Below, piece after piece: positions 53,510 through 61,912 of a stretch of DNA of 64,000 nucleotides. The notes below the pieces were generated by a model. That model saw only the letters and a list, made by a program, of their open reading frames with translations. It searched no databases and was not told the DNA's origin. Numbering within the stretch: position 1 is the first letter of the stretch; each line of letters starts with the position of its first letter. A program made the position numbers and the translations under genes. The DNA lies in assembly GCA_910577105.1 (NCBI GenBank), contig CAJTMB010000014.1, forward strand, positions 1-64,000, read 5' to 3'. This DNA is from an uncultured Lachnospiraceae bacterium. Its GTDB lineage: Bacteria > Bacillota > Clostridia > Lachnospirales > Lachnospiraceae.

Positions 53510-53966
53510 GTTGCATACTCCTTTCCATTTGGTACTTCTGTAATCCTTTAGTGTAAATTTCACCTTGCTTCTTACTGTATTTCTGATACAAAACTATACA
53601 GATTAAATATAAAATAAGTATAATGCCAATGAATATTAACCATTCAACTGCTGTGCCTATACCTTTAAAGAATCCAAGCCAATAAAATCCAAAACACTCA
53701 TACAGGCTGAATGCACACATAAAACAAGTTAATCTCATCGTAAATTTCATTTTTTTTATAATAATACGAGTAAAACTCAAATTGAAAATCAAAACACCGC
53801 CTATAATCAAAAGCACTACTTTCAGCAAACCATTTGTCGAAATATTCCGGATATTAAAAATATAATTATAAGCTAAAATGAGAATAAGAAACCAAGTAGT
53901 ACAAAAAGCAACTCCATTCCTCATCCATACTGCAAACCGAATAACTTCACTCTTAGAATTTCGCAT
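53499..53966 (-). CDS. DUF3021 family membrane protein
   Basis: 155 residues from the ATG at 53966 (GAGGAGG upstream). Four transmembrane helices at about 16-36, 48-68, 80-103 and 108-132, then a basic tail. It lies 10 bases after the LytTR gene, as in the pair at 13499-14430. Presumed membrane antagonist of that regulator. Confidence 0.82.
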   Translation of the reverse strand: MRNSKSEVIRFAVWMRNGVAFCTTWFLILILAYNYIFNIRNISTNGLLKVVLLIIGGVLIFNLSFTRIIIKKMKFTMRLTCFMCAFSLYECFGFYWLGFFKGIGTAVEWLIFIGIILILYLICIVLYQKYSKKQGEIYTKGLQKYQMERSMQHER

Positions 53967-53976
53967 ATCTTCCTCC

Positions 53977-54411
53977 TCATATTGATAGCAGACTGCGTAT
54001 TGCAGGCACATATTTTCTTGATATGAAAAGCTGTTCCCCATTACACATTGTTGCTAAAATTGTGCGATTGATTTCTGGTCTTAGCGACTTTACCTTGTTT
54101 ATATTGATTATCTGCGATTTAGAAATTCGAATAAAATCTTTGTCTGAAAGAATGATTTCTAACTCATATAACCGTTGCTTAATCTCCATTACATCATCTT
54201 TGGTGTATAAAAAAGTATGATTATCCACGGACTCAAAATACATTACATCAGACAAATTAACAAAACACCTTTCGTTATCTTTTTTTGCCTGTAGTTTTTT
54301 GTCAAACATTTCAATGTGATATTTTAACCGCATAATTTCATCATCTATCTGTCGGCATTTAATAACCACTTGTAACTTTTCTTTTATATGTTCAATAATC
54401 TGAATATCCAT
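53977..54411 (-). CDS. LytTR-domain regulator, no receiver domain
   Basis: 144 residues from the ATG at 54411 (GGAGGTGG upstream). A predicted helical N-terminal half (MDIQIIEHIKEKLQ ... MFDKKLQAKKDNE) is followed by a LytTR domain: VNLSDVMYFESVDNHTFLYT, DFIRISKSQIININKVKSLR and FISRKYVPAIRSLLSI. Same layout as the regulator at 13499-13939. First gene of a three-gene operon with DUF3021 and a DUF7010-like membrane protein. Confidence 0.88.
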   Translation of the reverse strand: MDIQIIEHIKEKLQVVIKCRQIDDEIMRLKYHIEMFDKKLQAKKDNERCFVNLSDVMYFESVDNHTFLYTKDDVMEIKQRLYELEIILSDKDFIRISKSQIININKVKSLRPEINRTILATMCNGEQLFISRKYVPAIRSLLSI

Positions 54412-54647
54412 TTGCCACCTCCAACACAATTATAAACGCCAATGCTGCCTTTCTCAAGCATTCTAATGTGAAAGGTACAAATACAGACACTAAGATGCCA
54501 AAAACAGCGACAGACATTTAACCCTCTGCCGCACAAGCCCGTATGTGACTCATCCTCCCGACCCATTCTTAGGCGTTTTCAGCCTTTAAAGAAAAAATAT
54601 TTGAAAAACTTACCATAATATTTTTCTTTTGCCGGTCAATACTAACA

Positions 54648-54753
54648 TCAAGATAAGTGATAAAAACACACTTGTGCGGAAAACAGTCTCCGGTTACGGA
54701 AAAAGCTGTAGCAAAAATCTCCGGGATAAGTGGTTATTATCCACTTATCTTGA
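54648..54753 (+). promoter_or_regulatory. candidate structured leader upstream of the spore-protein gene
   Basis: TCAAGATAAGTG (54648-54659) can pair perfectly with CACTTATCTTGA (54742-54753) over 12 bases. The same right arm also makes a local hairpin with GATAAGTGG (54725-54733). The two pairings exclude each other, as in switch RNAs, and the ~80 bases between contain further short stems. No T-run follows. The rest of the 54412-54809 gap shows nothing else I can name. Confidence 0.45.
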
Positions 54754-54809
54754 AGATAGATTGCAGGCATAGTCTTGTAAAATCAAAAATGTTATGGAGG
54801 TGAATAAGA

Positions 54810-55010
54810 ATGGGAAGCAACAAGTCTAATAGAGTAGAAGTTCCTGAAGCTAAAGCAGCTCTGGACCGTTTCAAAACTGAAGTTGCATCTGAACTTGGTG
54901 TAAACCTGAAGGAAGGTTACAATGGTGACTTAACTTCTAGGGAAGCAGGTTCTATCGGCGGCGAGATGGTTCGTAGAATGATTAAGAAGCAGGAAGAATC
55001 TATGAAATAA
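54810..55010 (+). CDS. small acid-soluble spore protein, alpha/beta type
   Basis: 66 residues: MGSNKSNRVEVPEAKAALDR, a Glu-Leu GPR protease-like region (TEVASELGVNL) and the DNA-binding block DLTSREAGSIGGEMVRRMIK, all typical. These proteins coat and protect DNA in dormant spores and show that the organism can sporulate. GGAGGTGAATAAG precedes the ATG; terminator at 55043-55081. Confidence 0.95.
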   Translation: MGSNKSNRVEVPEAKAALDRFKTEVASELGVNLKEGYNGDLTSREAGSIGGEMVRRMIKKQEESMK

Positions 55011-55042
55011 GGTCATTTCAGAGAAATAATGATTTCCTGAAA

Positions 55043-55081
55043 AAAACGGTCATGAAGCCGCAATGGTTTCATGACCGTTTT
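55043..55081. terminator. bidirectional intrinsic terminator
   Basis: Stem AAAACGGTCATGAA / TTCATGACCGTTTT with an 11-base loop; T-rich on both exits. Ends the spore-protein gene and the convergent DJ-1 gene. Confidence 0.88.
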
Positions 55082-55085
55082 CCTT

Positions 55086-55634
55086 TTATCTGTAGACTAT
55101 TGTCTTTGCCAGTTCATCCGCCTTCTCTTTACCGCAGAAGCTTTCCACAATGGCAAGGGCAAAGGGGATGGAAGTGCCCATCCCTCTGGATGTCGTTACA
55201 TGTCCCGATACCTCCACCTGATTTTCACTTACCTTTGCGCCTGCAAGATGGCTCTCAAAACCGGGATAAGAACAGGCATTCCTGCCCTCAAGGTATCCCC
55301 GGTGTCCGAAAACGCTGGGAGCGGCGCAGATGGCGCCGATGCACTTGCCATTTTGGTAAAAAGCATCCAACTGCCGCATAAGCGGTTCACATGCCTCCAG
55401 ATTTTTGGTCCCCGGCATTCCGCCCGGCAGAACCAGCATGTCCAGACCTTCAAAATCCACCTCTTCCAAAAGAACATCCGTCTTTACGCAAATACCGTGG
55501 GAACCTGTCACTTCCCGTTCTCCCATAATGGAAACCATATCCGTTTCAAGCCCCGCCCGCCTGCATATGTCCACAACGGTAAGCGCTTCAATTTCCTCAA
55601 AACCCTGTGCGAAAAAAACTGCAATTTTGCTCAT
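55086..55634 (-). CDS. DJ-1/PfpI family protein (YajL/ThiJ-like)
   Basis: 182 residues. Acidic residue in FFAQGFEEIEALTVVDICRR, the nucleophile-elbow cysteine in IGAICAAPSVFGHRGYL, and the closing block GHVTTSRGMGTSIPFALAIVE show the DJ-1 fold. Family members are glyoxalase III, protein deglycase or stress chaperones; the precise activity cannot be assigned. Cytosolic, usual length. Confidence 0.92.
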   Translation of the reverse strand: MSKIAVFFAQGFEEIEALTVVDICRRAGLETDMVSIMGEREVTGSHGICVKTDVLLEEVDFEGLDMLVLPGGMPGTKNLEACEPLMRQLDAFYQNGKCIGAICAAPSVFGHRGYLEGRNACSYPGFESHLAGAKVSENQVEVSGHVTTSRGMGTSIPFALAIVESFCGKEKADELAKTIVYR

Positions 55635-55775
55635 GCTGTAATCCTCCTTCTTACTCCACTTAACAAAACAGAGATATTCACTATAATAAAACCGGAAAAG
55701 GGTATTGTCAATGAGTGATAAACCCCAAAATGAATGTCTTTAGAATCCCCATACAATAAGACATATTGCTGACTC

Positions 55776-56297
55776 TTATCTTTTTACCGGCACCAGTTCC
55801 CGCTGCATCACCACCGCCGTATACCCTTCCTTTTTAAGCCTGACGCCGGTAGGGCTAAACCGGTTCTTTCTCCAGAAGCTTTCACTTTCCCCGTTTCCTT
55901 CCACATATGCCAGGCGCACAAAACGGAAATCTTCCTTTTCCAAAAAAGCGAGCAGGCTTGTCATAATTTCCGTACCGACTCCTTTTTTCTGAAACTTTTT
56001 GTCTACCATAAACCATCCGATAAAAGCCGTATCCTTGTCCGGATAACAGGTAATCAAATCAAGAATGGCAACCAGCCGGTTTTCCCGATAAAAGCCCAGA
56101 AAATATTTATCCTCCATGGTCTTGCCATCCGGCAGGGCGGTAAACACTTCGTTTACGTTTTCCGGGGTCGGCCGCATATTCATGTGATGATAATAGTTGG
56201 GGTTACTCAGACACAATGCAAAGATATCAGGAATATCCTCCTCCTTAAACGCCCTAACTGTATACTTTGCACAAATCCGTCCTATTTCCAGTTTCAT
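55776..56297 (-). CDS. GNAT family N-acetyltransferase
   Basis: 173 residues. Acetyl-CoA loop in IGWFMVDKKFQKKGVGTEIM (QKKGVG) and the downstream RLAYVEGNGESESFWRKNRF block. A conserved N-terminal pattern LSNPNYYHHMNMRPT is seen in a clostridial subfamily. Substrate unknown. Its binding site is poor, so the start (ATG at 56297) is less certain. Confidence 0.87.
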   Translation of the reverse strand: MKLEIGRICAKYTVRAFKEEDIPDIFALCLSNPNYYHHMNMRPTPENVNEVFTALPDGKTMEDKYFLGFYRENRLVAILDLITCYPDKDTAFIGWFMVDKKFQKKGVGTEIMTSLLAFLEKEDFRFVRLAYVEGNGESESFWRKNRFSPTGVRLKKEGYTAVVMQRELVPVKR

Positions 56298-56375
56298 TTC
56301 TGCCTCATTTCTGCGCCATTTTTGAAGATAAGCGCATTTGTGTCAAACAGCGCGCAGACACAAATCCCACAAAAT

Positions 56376-56840
56376 TTATCGTCCTGCAATATTTTTCCCA
56401 AGCACATAAATACCAACCAGCATTTCCCCAATTGATACCCCCAAAAGGAGTCCCGAAAAGAAATCTTTTGCATCAGAACCGCCAAAGGTATGTGAGAGCG
56501 CCTGTATGGCAATCCCCATTACAATCAATAAAATTCCGTATAATATATTTTTTTGTTTCTCTAACTCCTGTGTTCTCCTTAGCAAATCCATAATCTGCTC
56601 ATCATCATATGCGCGTACGCTTTTTTCTTCCGCTTCTTCACCATCCATCAGTTCCGCGACGGTGATATCCAATTCCTCACACAGACTTTTTACGATTCCA
56701 TAATCAGGCATACATTTACCCGTTTCCCATTTTGAAATAGTTTTATTGGAAACCCCGAGTTTTTCTGCCAACTGTTCCTGTGTCAAATTTTTTTCTCTTC
56801 TTTTTATACTTATAAACTTTCCCGTAACTGATTGATTCAT
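56376..56840 (-). CDS. XRE-family regulator with C-terminal membrane helices
   Basis: 154 residues from the ATG at 56840 (GGAGGTAAATAAA upstream). Helix-turn-helix: RREKNLTQEQLAEKLGVSNK then TISKWETGKCMPDYGIVKSL. A charged linker leads to two transmembrane helices (about 98-115, 128-147). A 7-bp-arm palindrome overlaps the region just before the binding site. Confidence 0.88.
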   Translation of the reverse strand: MNQSVTGKFISIKRREKNLTQEQLAEKLGVSNKTISKWETGKCMPDYGIVKSLCEELDITVAELMDGEEAEEKSVRAYDDEQIMDLLRRTQELEKQKNILYGILLIVMGIAIQALSHTFGGSDAKDFFSGLLLGVSIGEMLVGIYVLGKNIAGR

Positions 56841-56850
56841 TTTATTTACC

Positions 56851-56866
56851 TCCATTTTTAAATGGA
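56851..56866. promoter_or_regulatory. palindrome before the XRE gene
   Basis: TCCATTT TT AAATGGA, perfect 7-bp arms, directly upstream of the ribosome binding site of the XRE gene. Plausible autoregulatory operator. Confidence 0.5.
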
Positions 56867-56947
56867 AGAATACCTTACTTTTCACCGGGAAAACATCCCC
56901 TGATTGGAGAAAATGGGTTGATTTTGTTTATATACCATTTAATTATA

Positions 56948-57461
56948 TCATTTTTTCATTGCTATCGCAGTAAATTCTCCCGGTATTTTGTCATTTGTCC
57001 ATGCCGGATGCTCGTCAAATTTTTCTAAGCAGAAGCCACTGTTTATAATGGCATTTATTATTTCGCTGATTGTGTACTTCCTATAACTGCATTTGGGCAT
57101 TTGCCTGCGGGTTTCTTCTTCAAAAAAACGGGCGTGAGCCATCTCACCTTCAAAAATATCTGTGGGAAAATAATCCATGGTAGGCTGTTCTAAATCTAAT
57201 ATATCGGCTATCTTTGTAAATGGATGGAAATCACTGCATATCATTTTTCCGCCTTTTTCAGCAGGGAATACATCATACGCATAAATTAGCCACTTGAATG
57301 CCGGCATAGGTATCAAAGTATGCGGCATATCTCTTTAACATTCCGATAGGATTATCCCTGTCCTGCTTCGCCCTCTCGGATGGTGTTCCTGATGTTTTCA
57401 CCCAGAACTCGTACGCATTAAATTCCCATGCTTTCTTGTGCTGCATACTGTAATCTTTCAT
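56948..57461 (-). pseudogene. class I SAM-dependent methyltransferase gene, internally deleted and frameshifted
   Basis: The 5' part (start 57461, GGAGG upstream) reads MKDYSMQHKKAWEFNAYEFW ... YAAYFDTYAGIQVANLCV and then stops. The 3' part, in another frame, continues GGKMICSDFHPFTKIADILD to IPGEFTAIAMKK. Both are normal for one methyltransferase family, but the SAM-binding Rossmann segment expected between them (about 65 residues) is missing, and the A-run at the junction has 5 As where 6 would keep the MYSLLKKGGKM frame. Two lesions make it non-functional. Confidence 0.85.
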
Positions 57462-57480
57462 ATTATAAATCAGCCTCCTT

Positions 57481-58149
57481 CTATTTGTTGTATGTCTTAA
57501 CATGTCCAATCAGTTTTATGTCCCCGTTATCAACAATTATTGCTCCCGTTCCGAGTACGGTTGCATATACGGTTTTTCCTCTTTCGGAAATCACACGCTC
57601 AATCGCATCATTTTGTATATCAGTTCCTTCATAATGGACTTCAACATAAAAACCATTCAAGTATGGAAGACCATTGTAATACCGAAATTCAGGATAGTCT
57701 TCATCAGGCGATAGATGGTATTCAGACAGTTGAATAACAGCGCCGGCGCTATATCCCATAACAATGCCATCGTGTTTCATTAAGACTTCATACAAATCAA
57801 ATTCTTTAATTCGATTCACCATTCTATCGGGTAAACCTCCGGGAAAGTAAACGATATCCGCCTTTTCAATCTTTTGTGCAGCAGTCTCCTTGGTATCCGC
57901 AAAATAATTGATAAAGGTAATGCTCTCCTCCGGGATTCCGTAGGACGCAAATCCACCTGTGATTCCATCATAGAATTTGCCGTTTTCTTTGCTATATAAT
58001 AAATTCCAATCCGTAAGGGATTTAACACAATTATCCCGAAAAGAAAATGCGACGACAGCGACTGAATGAGTTGGCTTGATGTATTTTTTCAATTCATCGC
58101 AGAGCCAAATGGCGTCTATGTCGTATCCTTCAAGCAAAATATTAATCAT
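57481..58149 (-). CDS. peptidase E-like / type 1 glutamine amidotransferase-like protein (S51 fold)
   Basis: 222 residues. Nucleophile Ser in IVMGYSAGAVIQLSEYHLS, with ADIVYFPGGLPDRMVNRIKE before it and YNGLPYLNGFYVEVHYEGT after it, as in the S51/peptidase E family. These cleave Asp-X dipeptides or have unknown substrates. Cytosolic. The methyltransferase remnant follows 20 bases downstream. Confidence 0.85.
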   Translation of the reverse strand: MINILLEGYDIDAIWLCDELKKYIKPTHSVAVVAFSFRDNCVKSLTDWNLLYSKENGKFYDGITGGFASYGIPEESITFINYFADTKETAAQKIEKADIVYFPGGLPDRMVNRIKEFDLYEVLMKHDGIVMGYSAGAVIQLSEYHLSPDEDYPEFRYYNGLPYLNGFYVEVHYEGTDIQNDAIERVISERGKTVYATVLGTGAIIVDNGDIKLIGHVKTYNK

Positions 58150-58271
58150 GGTATATTTCCTCAGTTATTTAGATTGCCATACTCTGTTATAGCTTGTTAT
58201 TAGATTTTGGTTCCCTTGTTTTTGCCCTTACGGTGAGTAAACTGCAATGAATCCTTTGTTCAAATTCCAAT

Positions 58272-58709
58272 TTACCGTTCTTTCCATTTCTTCCAAAAAT
58301 CTTCTTGTTGTTTTGTATCCGGAAAATTATTTATATCAGCATAATCCCATATGTGGACAATGTCTTTTGTGAGTGCCTGCCTTCCCATTTCGACAAGATA
58401 AACCTTATCAACTCCACTCATCATTTCTGACTGAACTGCATTTAAGCGAGCGCCATTACATTTAATGCCATATCCTAATTGCAGCAGTTTATCTCTGAAT
58501 TTTTGAAATGCAGGTAAATAATTATAGTCAGCGGATAAAATTTCTTTTCCACAAATACCGGCTCTGATTATAATGTTTTCTGTTGTTTCGGCCTCATCCA
58601 CTTTAACCCTAAGCTGGGATTTGTTTTTTGTATTCAATTCTATTATGGTAACCTGAAATTCTTCCACATACATACCTCCTCCGTTTTCAATCAGACTAAC
58701 TTTCATCAT
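58272..58709 (-). CDS. protein of unknown function, 145 residues
   Basis: No family recognised. Soluble, with an N-terminal beta-rich part (VEEFQVTIIELNTKNKSQLR) and an acidic helix-rich C-terminal part ending FPDTKQQEDFWKKWKER. The start is ambiguous: ATGs at 58709/58706 follow AGAGGG, and another at 58673 follows GGAGGAGGT. It sits alone between the peptidase gene and the broken PHP gene. Confidence 0.6.
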   Translation of the reverse strand: MMKVSLIENGGGMYVEEFQVTIIELNTKNKSQLRVKVDEAETTENIIIRAGICGKEILSADYNYLPAFQKFRDKLLQLGYGIKCNGARLNAVQSEMMSGVDKVYLVEMGRQALTKDIVHIWDYADINNFPDTKQQEDFWKKWKER

Positions 58710-58817
58710 TTCCCTCTGCGAAATCTCAGAATCAGTGTAAAATTATATATCATTTTATAACAAAGTATATTACAAAACAAGAAGGCATCACAAAATAATT
58801 GAAATGCTTGAAACCAA

Positions 58818-59653
58818 ATGGCATATATTGATTTACATTTTCATTCTATATGCTCAGATGGAACTTATACGCCTGAGGAATTATTGTACTATGCAAAAAA
58901 GAAAGAGTTGACAGCCGTTTCACTGACTGACCATGATACAATAAATGGGTTAGAAAGGGCTAGAAAACAATCTGAAAAACTTGAAATTAAGTTTATTAAT
59001 GGCGTTGAAATAAATTCCTGTTGTTATGTTAGTAATAGGTTAGTTAATATTCATGTTTTGGGATACAATTTTGTCACAGAAAAAATAAGTGAATATATGA
59101 AGACACTAAAGGCGCTAAGAGATGAGCATAACGATGAAATTATAAGAGCGCTTCAAAAACCGGAATTTGTATTGATTATAATGATGTGGAAAAACAATTT
59201 GAAGAATGTGTCCTGACTCGTATGAATTTTGCAAGAACATTGGTAAAAAAAGGCTATGCATCAACAGAATGGGAGGCACTGACAAAATATCTTCATAAGG
59301 GAGGCAGTGCTTATGTTGAGTGTAGTTATCCCTCATTTTCAGTTGTAGCTCAAAAAATACATGATGCAGGTGGAATTGTGTCTTTGGCACATCCTGCAGA
59401 ATATGGGTTGAATGATAATGAAACAAAGATATTAATTAAAAATCTTATGGATTACGGTTTAGATGCAATTGAAATAATACATCCGTCCCAAGATTCTATA
59501 TATTCTAAAAAACTCCAAGATATCGCTATTAAAAATAATTTATCTTTTACCGGAGGTAGTGACTTTCATGGTAATAATGATAACGGAATTGACTTGGGCA
59601 TGGGAGGAGAAAATATGATGATTCCAGAAAGTATTTTAGCAACCTTATTTTGA
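58818..59653 (+). pseudogene. PHP-domain phosphoesterase gene broken by a one-base deletion
   Basis: Frame 1 (58818 on) reads MAYIDLHFHSICSDGTYTPE, LTDHDTINGLERARK and GVEINS; after about 59155 it derails. The second frame continues VLTRMNFARTLVKKGYAS, GGIVSLAHPAEYGL and SFTGGSDFHGNN to 59653. At the junction CTTCAAAAACCGG has five As; six would restore reading through. All metal-binding motifs of a PHP phosphoesterase (HFHS, DHD, E, H, SDFH) are present across both parts. The gene is AT-rich and its binding site is weak. Confidence 0.85.
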
Positions 59654-59666
59654 TAAGGAAAATGGT

Positions 59667-59840
59667 ATGGTTCGCTTGGAGAAAGTCAATCCGTATCTTC
59701 GGGGCAACGCGCCGGGAACAGAAGAAAACTGGAATCCGCTTCAAAATCAGGCGAATACGGCATACCAGAAAGCACTCAAATTTTTTATGATTGTTTTAAT
59801 GATTCTTTTTTTCATGTGCTATGCGGTATTCAGACAATGA
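59667..59840 (+). CDS. small single-helix membrane protein
   Basis: 57 residues, MVRLEKVNPYLRGNAPGTEE start, then one hydrophobic helix near the C-terminus (FFMIVLMILFFMCYAVF) and a terminal RQ. AAGGAAAATGGT precedes the ATG. It starts 13 bases after the PHP remnant. No family recognised; a truncated gene is possible. Confidence 0.45.
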   Translation: MVRLEKVNPYLRGNAPGTEENWNPLQNQANTAYQKALKFFMIVLMILFFMCYAVFRQ

Positions 59841-59881
59841 AGGGCGGCAGATTTGTATCTGCACATTGTTTGGCAAAATTG

Positions 59882-60334
59882 TCAACTTTCGTGAATATAC
59901 ATCCTGCTCATCCCCGGCTCGCCATCTCCTTGTACCATACATAAAAACTTCCATCCGTACCGCTCATAAAAAGAAGTGTGGTCCGTCACAAGATACAAGG
60001 TTGTGATTCCATACTGTTTCATGTCGGTGCAGACAAAATCCAGCAAAGCCCCTGCCACTCCCTTGCAACGCTTATCCTCTTCGGTATAAACCGCACAGAC
60101 ATTTGGCGTAAGGTCTTTCCTGTTATGAAAATCGTTGTCAATAACTCCCAGACCGCCGATAATTCTGTCATTTTCCATTGCAACATACCACTGCGGAACC
60201 GCTCTTTTTGACAGGCATTCTTCCATGCTTTCGGCATAAGCTTCTGTCGGGACGCCCCATTTTTCATGAAACCACCTTGCAGCTTCCTCTTTTATTTCCG
60301 GTCTGTCTATAAGCCGGATTATTTTATAATTCAT
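59882..60334 (-). CDS. GNAT family N-acetyltransferase
   Basis: 150 residues from the ATG at 60334 (GGAGGTAACG upstream). Core VCAVYTEEDKRCKGVAGALL (acetyl-CoA loop RCKGVAG) and LYLVTDHTSFYERYGWKFLC, a pattern of aminoglycoside-type and related GNATs. Substrate unknown. Confidence 0.87.
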   Translation of the reverse strand: MNYKIIRLIDRPEIKEEAARWFHEKWGVPTEAYAESMEECLSKRAVPQWYVAMENDRIIGGLGVIDNDFHNRKDLTPNVCAVYTEEDKRCKGVAGALLDFVCTDMKQYGITTLYLVTDHTSFYERYGWKFLCMVQGDGEPGMSRMYIHES

Positions 60335-60461
60335 AATAACGTTACCTCCACATGGTAAATTTTGCATTTTGGATATCATTTTCCGGTTCCGTTTAACCCA
60401 CAAAAAATAATCCCTATTCCCATAAATTTCTCCTCAATTTCCGGATTGTTTTACCGACATA

Positions 60462-60833
60462 TTACTCCAAACAAGATTTATGATTCATCCCACAGCCGAC
60501 TAATTCCAATGTCCGAAGCCTGTCGTCACCGCAGGATTTGGCAAGACTGTCCAAATCCATCTTAAAGTCCTTTGTTTTTCCTTTTATCAGTTTAAAAACC
60601 ACCTTCACATTTTTGCCGTCGGCATCCGCAAGCAGCTTCCGCAATTGCTCGTATTCCCCATTATCATACATTTTCTTATCTTTTAAAGTATAACTTGCAT
60701 AACAATACTTCTTTTCGCCAAAAACATCCCCAAAAGCCTCAATGCTGATTCCGCCGCATGCAAAATCATCGGAACTGTCGTCAAATTTAAACGGCATCAT
60801 AATCTCCTTGTATTCCGGTTTAGAAAAAAGCAT
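60462..60833 (-). CDS. protein of unknown function, 123 residues
   Basis: From the ATG at 60833, preceded by GGGGGAGAG; the longer open frame upstream is not supported. Residues include MMPFKFDDSSDDFACGGISI and a C-terminal SCGDDRLRTLELVGCGMNHK. Alpha/beta, cytosolic, no family recognised. Confidence 0.65.
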   Translation of the reverse strand: MLFSKPEYKEIMMPFKFDDSSDDFACGGISIEAFGDVFGEKKYCYASYTLKDKKMYDNGEYEQLRKLLADADGKNVKVVFKLIKGKTKDFKMDLDSLAKSCGDDRLRTLELVGCGMNHKSCLE

Positions 60834-60946
60834 TTTTCTCTCCCCCTTTCTCTTTGCCCCAGTATAGCACACCAAAGAAACCGTAGGCAACCTTTCCCGG
60901 CTCGGGATTTTACATTTTTTATGGGGCTGACTGTGAGCATTTTGTA

Positions 60947-61282
60947 ATGGCAGGTTCCATGGATTCTTTTCATGAATATTTTGACCCTCTTTTTGAATTG
61001 GTTGTTCACTTACACGCGGAGAAACAGCTTCGCGTAAATCGCGTCCATGAACGTGAACTGAAATTATTCGGGAAACGTATTTTAGCGGGCGGCGATATGT
61101 ATGAGGAACATCAAAAATTTTTACGGAATTGTGCAGGACATGACTACGGCATTGGCAACTGCACATTGCAGAAGCATGAAGAATGGTTAAAATCGCTTCA
61201 TTGCCGGCTATTGCGGTTAGATGGAGCCCAGGCATTAGGGAAAAATCTAAAAGCTGTTGTAGATACATACAAAGGTCTATAA
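60947..61282 (+). pseudogene. C-terminal fragment of an adenylate-kinase-like P-loop protein
   Basis: The frame encodes FHEYFDPLFELVVHLHAEKQ, LRVNRVHERELKLFGKRILA and GGDMYEEHQKFLRNCAGHDY, which match the lid and C-terminal part of a clostridial P-loop kinase family. The P-loop and ~60 N-terminal residues are missing, and the first ATG has no binding site. A degenerate, 5'-truncated gene. Confidence 0.7.
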
Positions 61283-61370
61283 ATTTTACAAGTGAAACCA
61301 CGCCCTTCCCTATTTGCTTTCCTTCCAAAATAAGGTATAATATGACTATCACCAAAAAAGGAGCGCTTCC

Positions 61371-61862
61371 ATGGAAATCGAAAGAAAATTTACTATCAAA
61401 AAGCTTCCTGACAATCTGGAGAGTTATCCCGTCCACATCATTGAGCAGGCATACTTAAACACAGACCCTGTCATCCGGGTACGAAGGGAAGACGATACCT
61501 TTTACATGACCTATAAAGGACACGGCATGATGGCGCGGGAAGAGTACAATCTCCCCTTAAATGAAGATGCCTACTATCACCTGCTGGCAAAGGCTGACGG
61601 CAACACCATCTCCAAAAAGCGTTACCTGATTCCTCTGGAACATCCGCAATTTTCACCCGACGGCCCCAGGCCGCCAAAGGATTATTCTCTGACAATTGAA
61701 CTGGACGTGTTTGAACCGCCATTTGCACCCCTGATTCTTGCGGAAGTGGAATTTGGCAGCAAAATTGCAGCGGAAACCTTCCTCCCCCCCGATTGGTTCC
61801 TTGAAGATGTCACCTATAACGCTTCCTATCACAATTCCTACTTAAGTATGCGAAAAATATAA
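61371..61862 (+). CDS. CYTH-domain phosphohydrolase-like protein
   Basis: 163 residues. Begins with the metal-binding ExExK signature MEIERKFTI, followed by basic strands VIRVRREDDTFYMTYKG and SKKRYLIPL, and acidic LTIELDVFE and LAEVEFGSK, which together build the CYTH tunnel. These proteins hydrolyse triphosphates (inorganic tripolyphosphate, ThTP) or act in polyphosphate or cAMP chemistry. AAAAAAGGAGCGCTTCC precedes the ATG. Confidence 0.92.
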   Translation: MEIERKFTIKKLPDNLESYPVHIIEQAYLNTDPVIRVRREDDTFYMTYKGHGMMAREEYNLPLNEDAYYHLLAKADGNTISKKRYLIPLEHPQFSPDGPRPPKDYSLTIELDVFEPPFAPLILAEVEFGSKIAAETFLPPDWFLEDVTYNASYHNSYLSMRKI

Positions 61863-61902
61863 AAAGGAAGTGGTTCTTACAACAAGAGCCACTTCCTTTT
61901 TT
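61861..61902. terminator. intrinsic terminator after the CYTH gene
   Basis: AAAAAGGAAGTGG ... CCACTTCCTTTTTT, with TTCT/AGAG extending the stem and a 7-base loop. Strong plus-strand terminator with a good minus-strand A-run. Confidence 0.88.
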
Positions 61903-61912
61903 ACTGCCATGT

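Noticed and set aside
54648..54753. Cyclic di-GMP or other named riboswitch
   Set aside because: The conserved core sequences of the GEMM, ydaO and purine classes are not present, so only an unnamed structured leader is reported.
60834..61436. 200-residue N-terminal extension of the 60462-60833 protein
   Set aside because: It is antisense to the P-loop kinase remnant and the start of the CYTH gene, and a GGGGGAG site supports the start at 60833.
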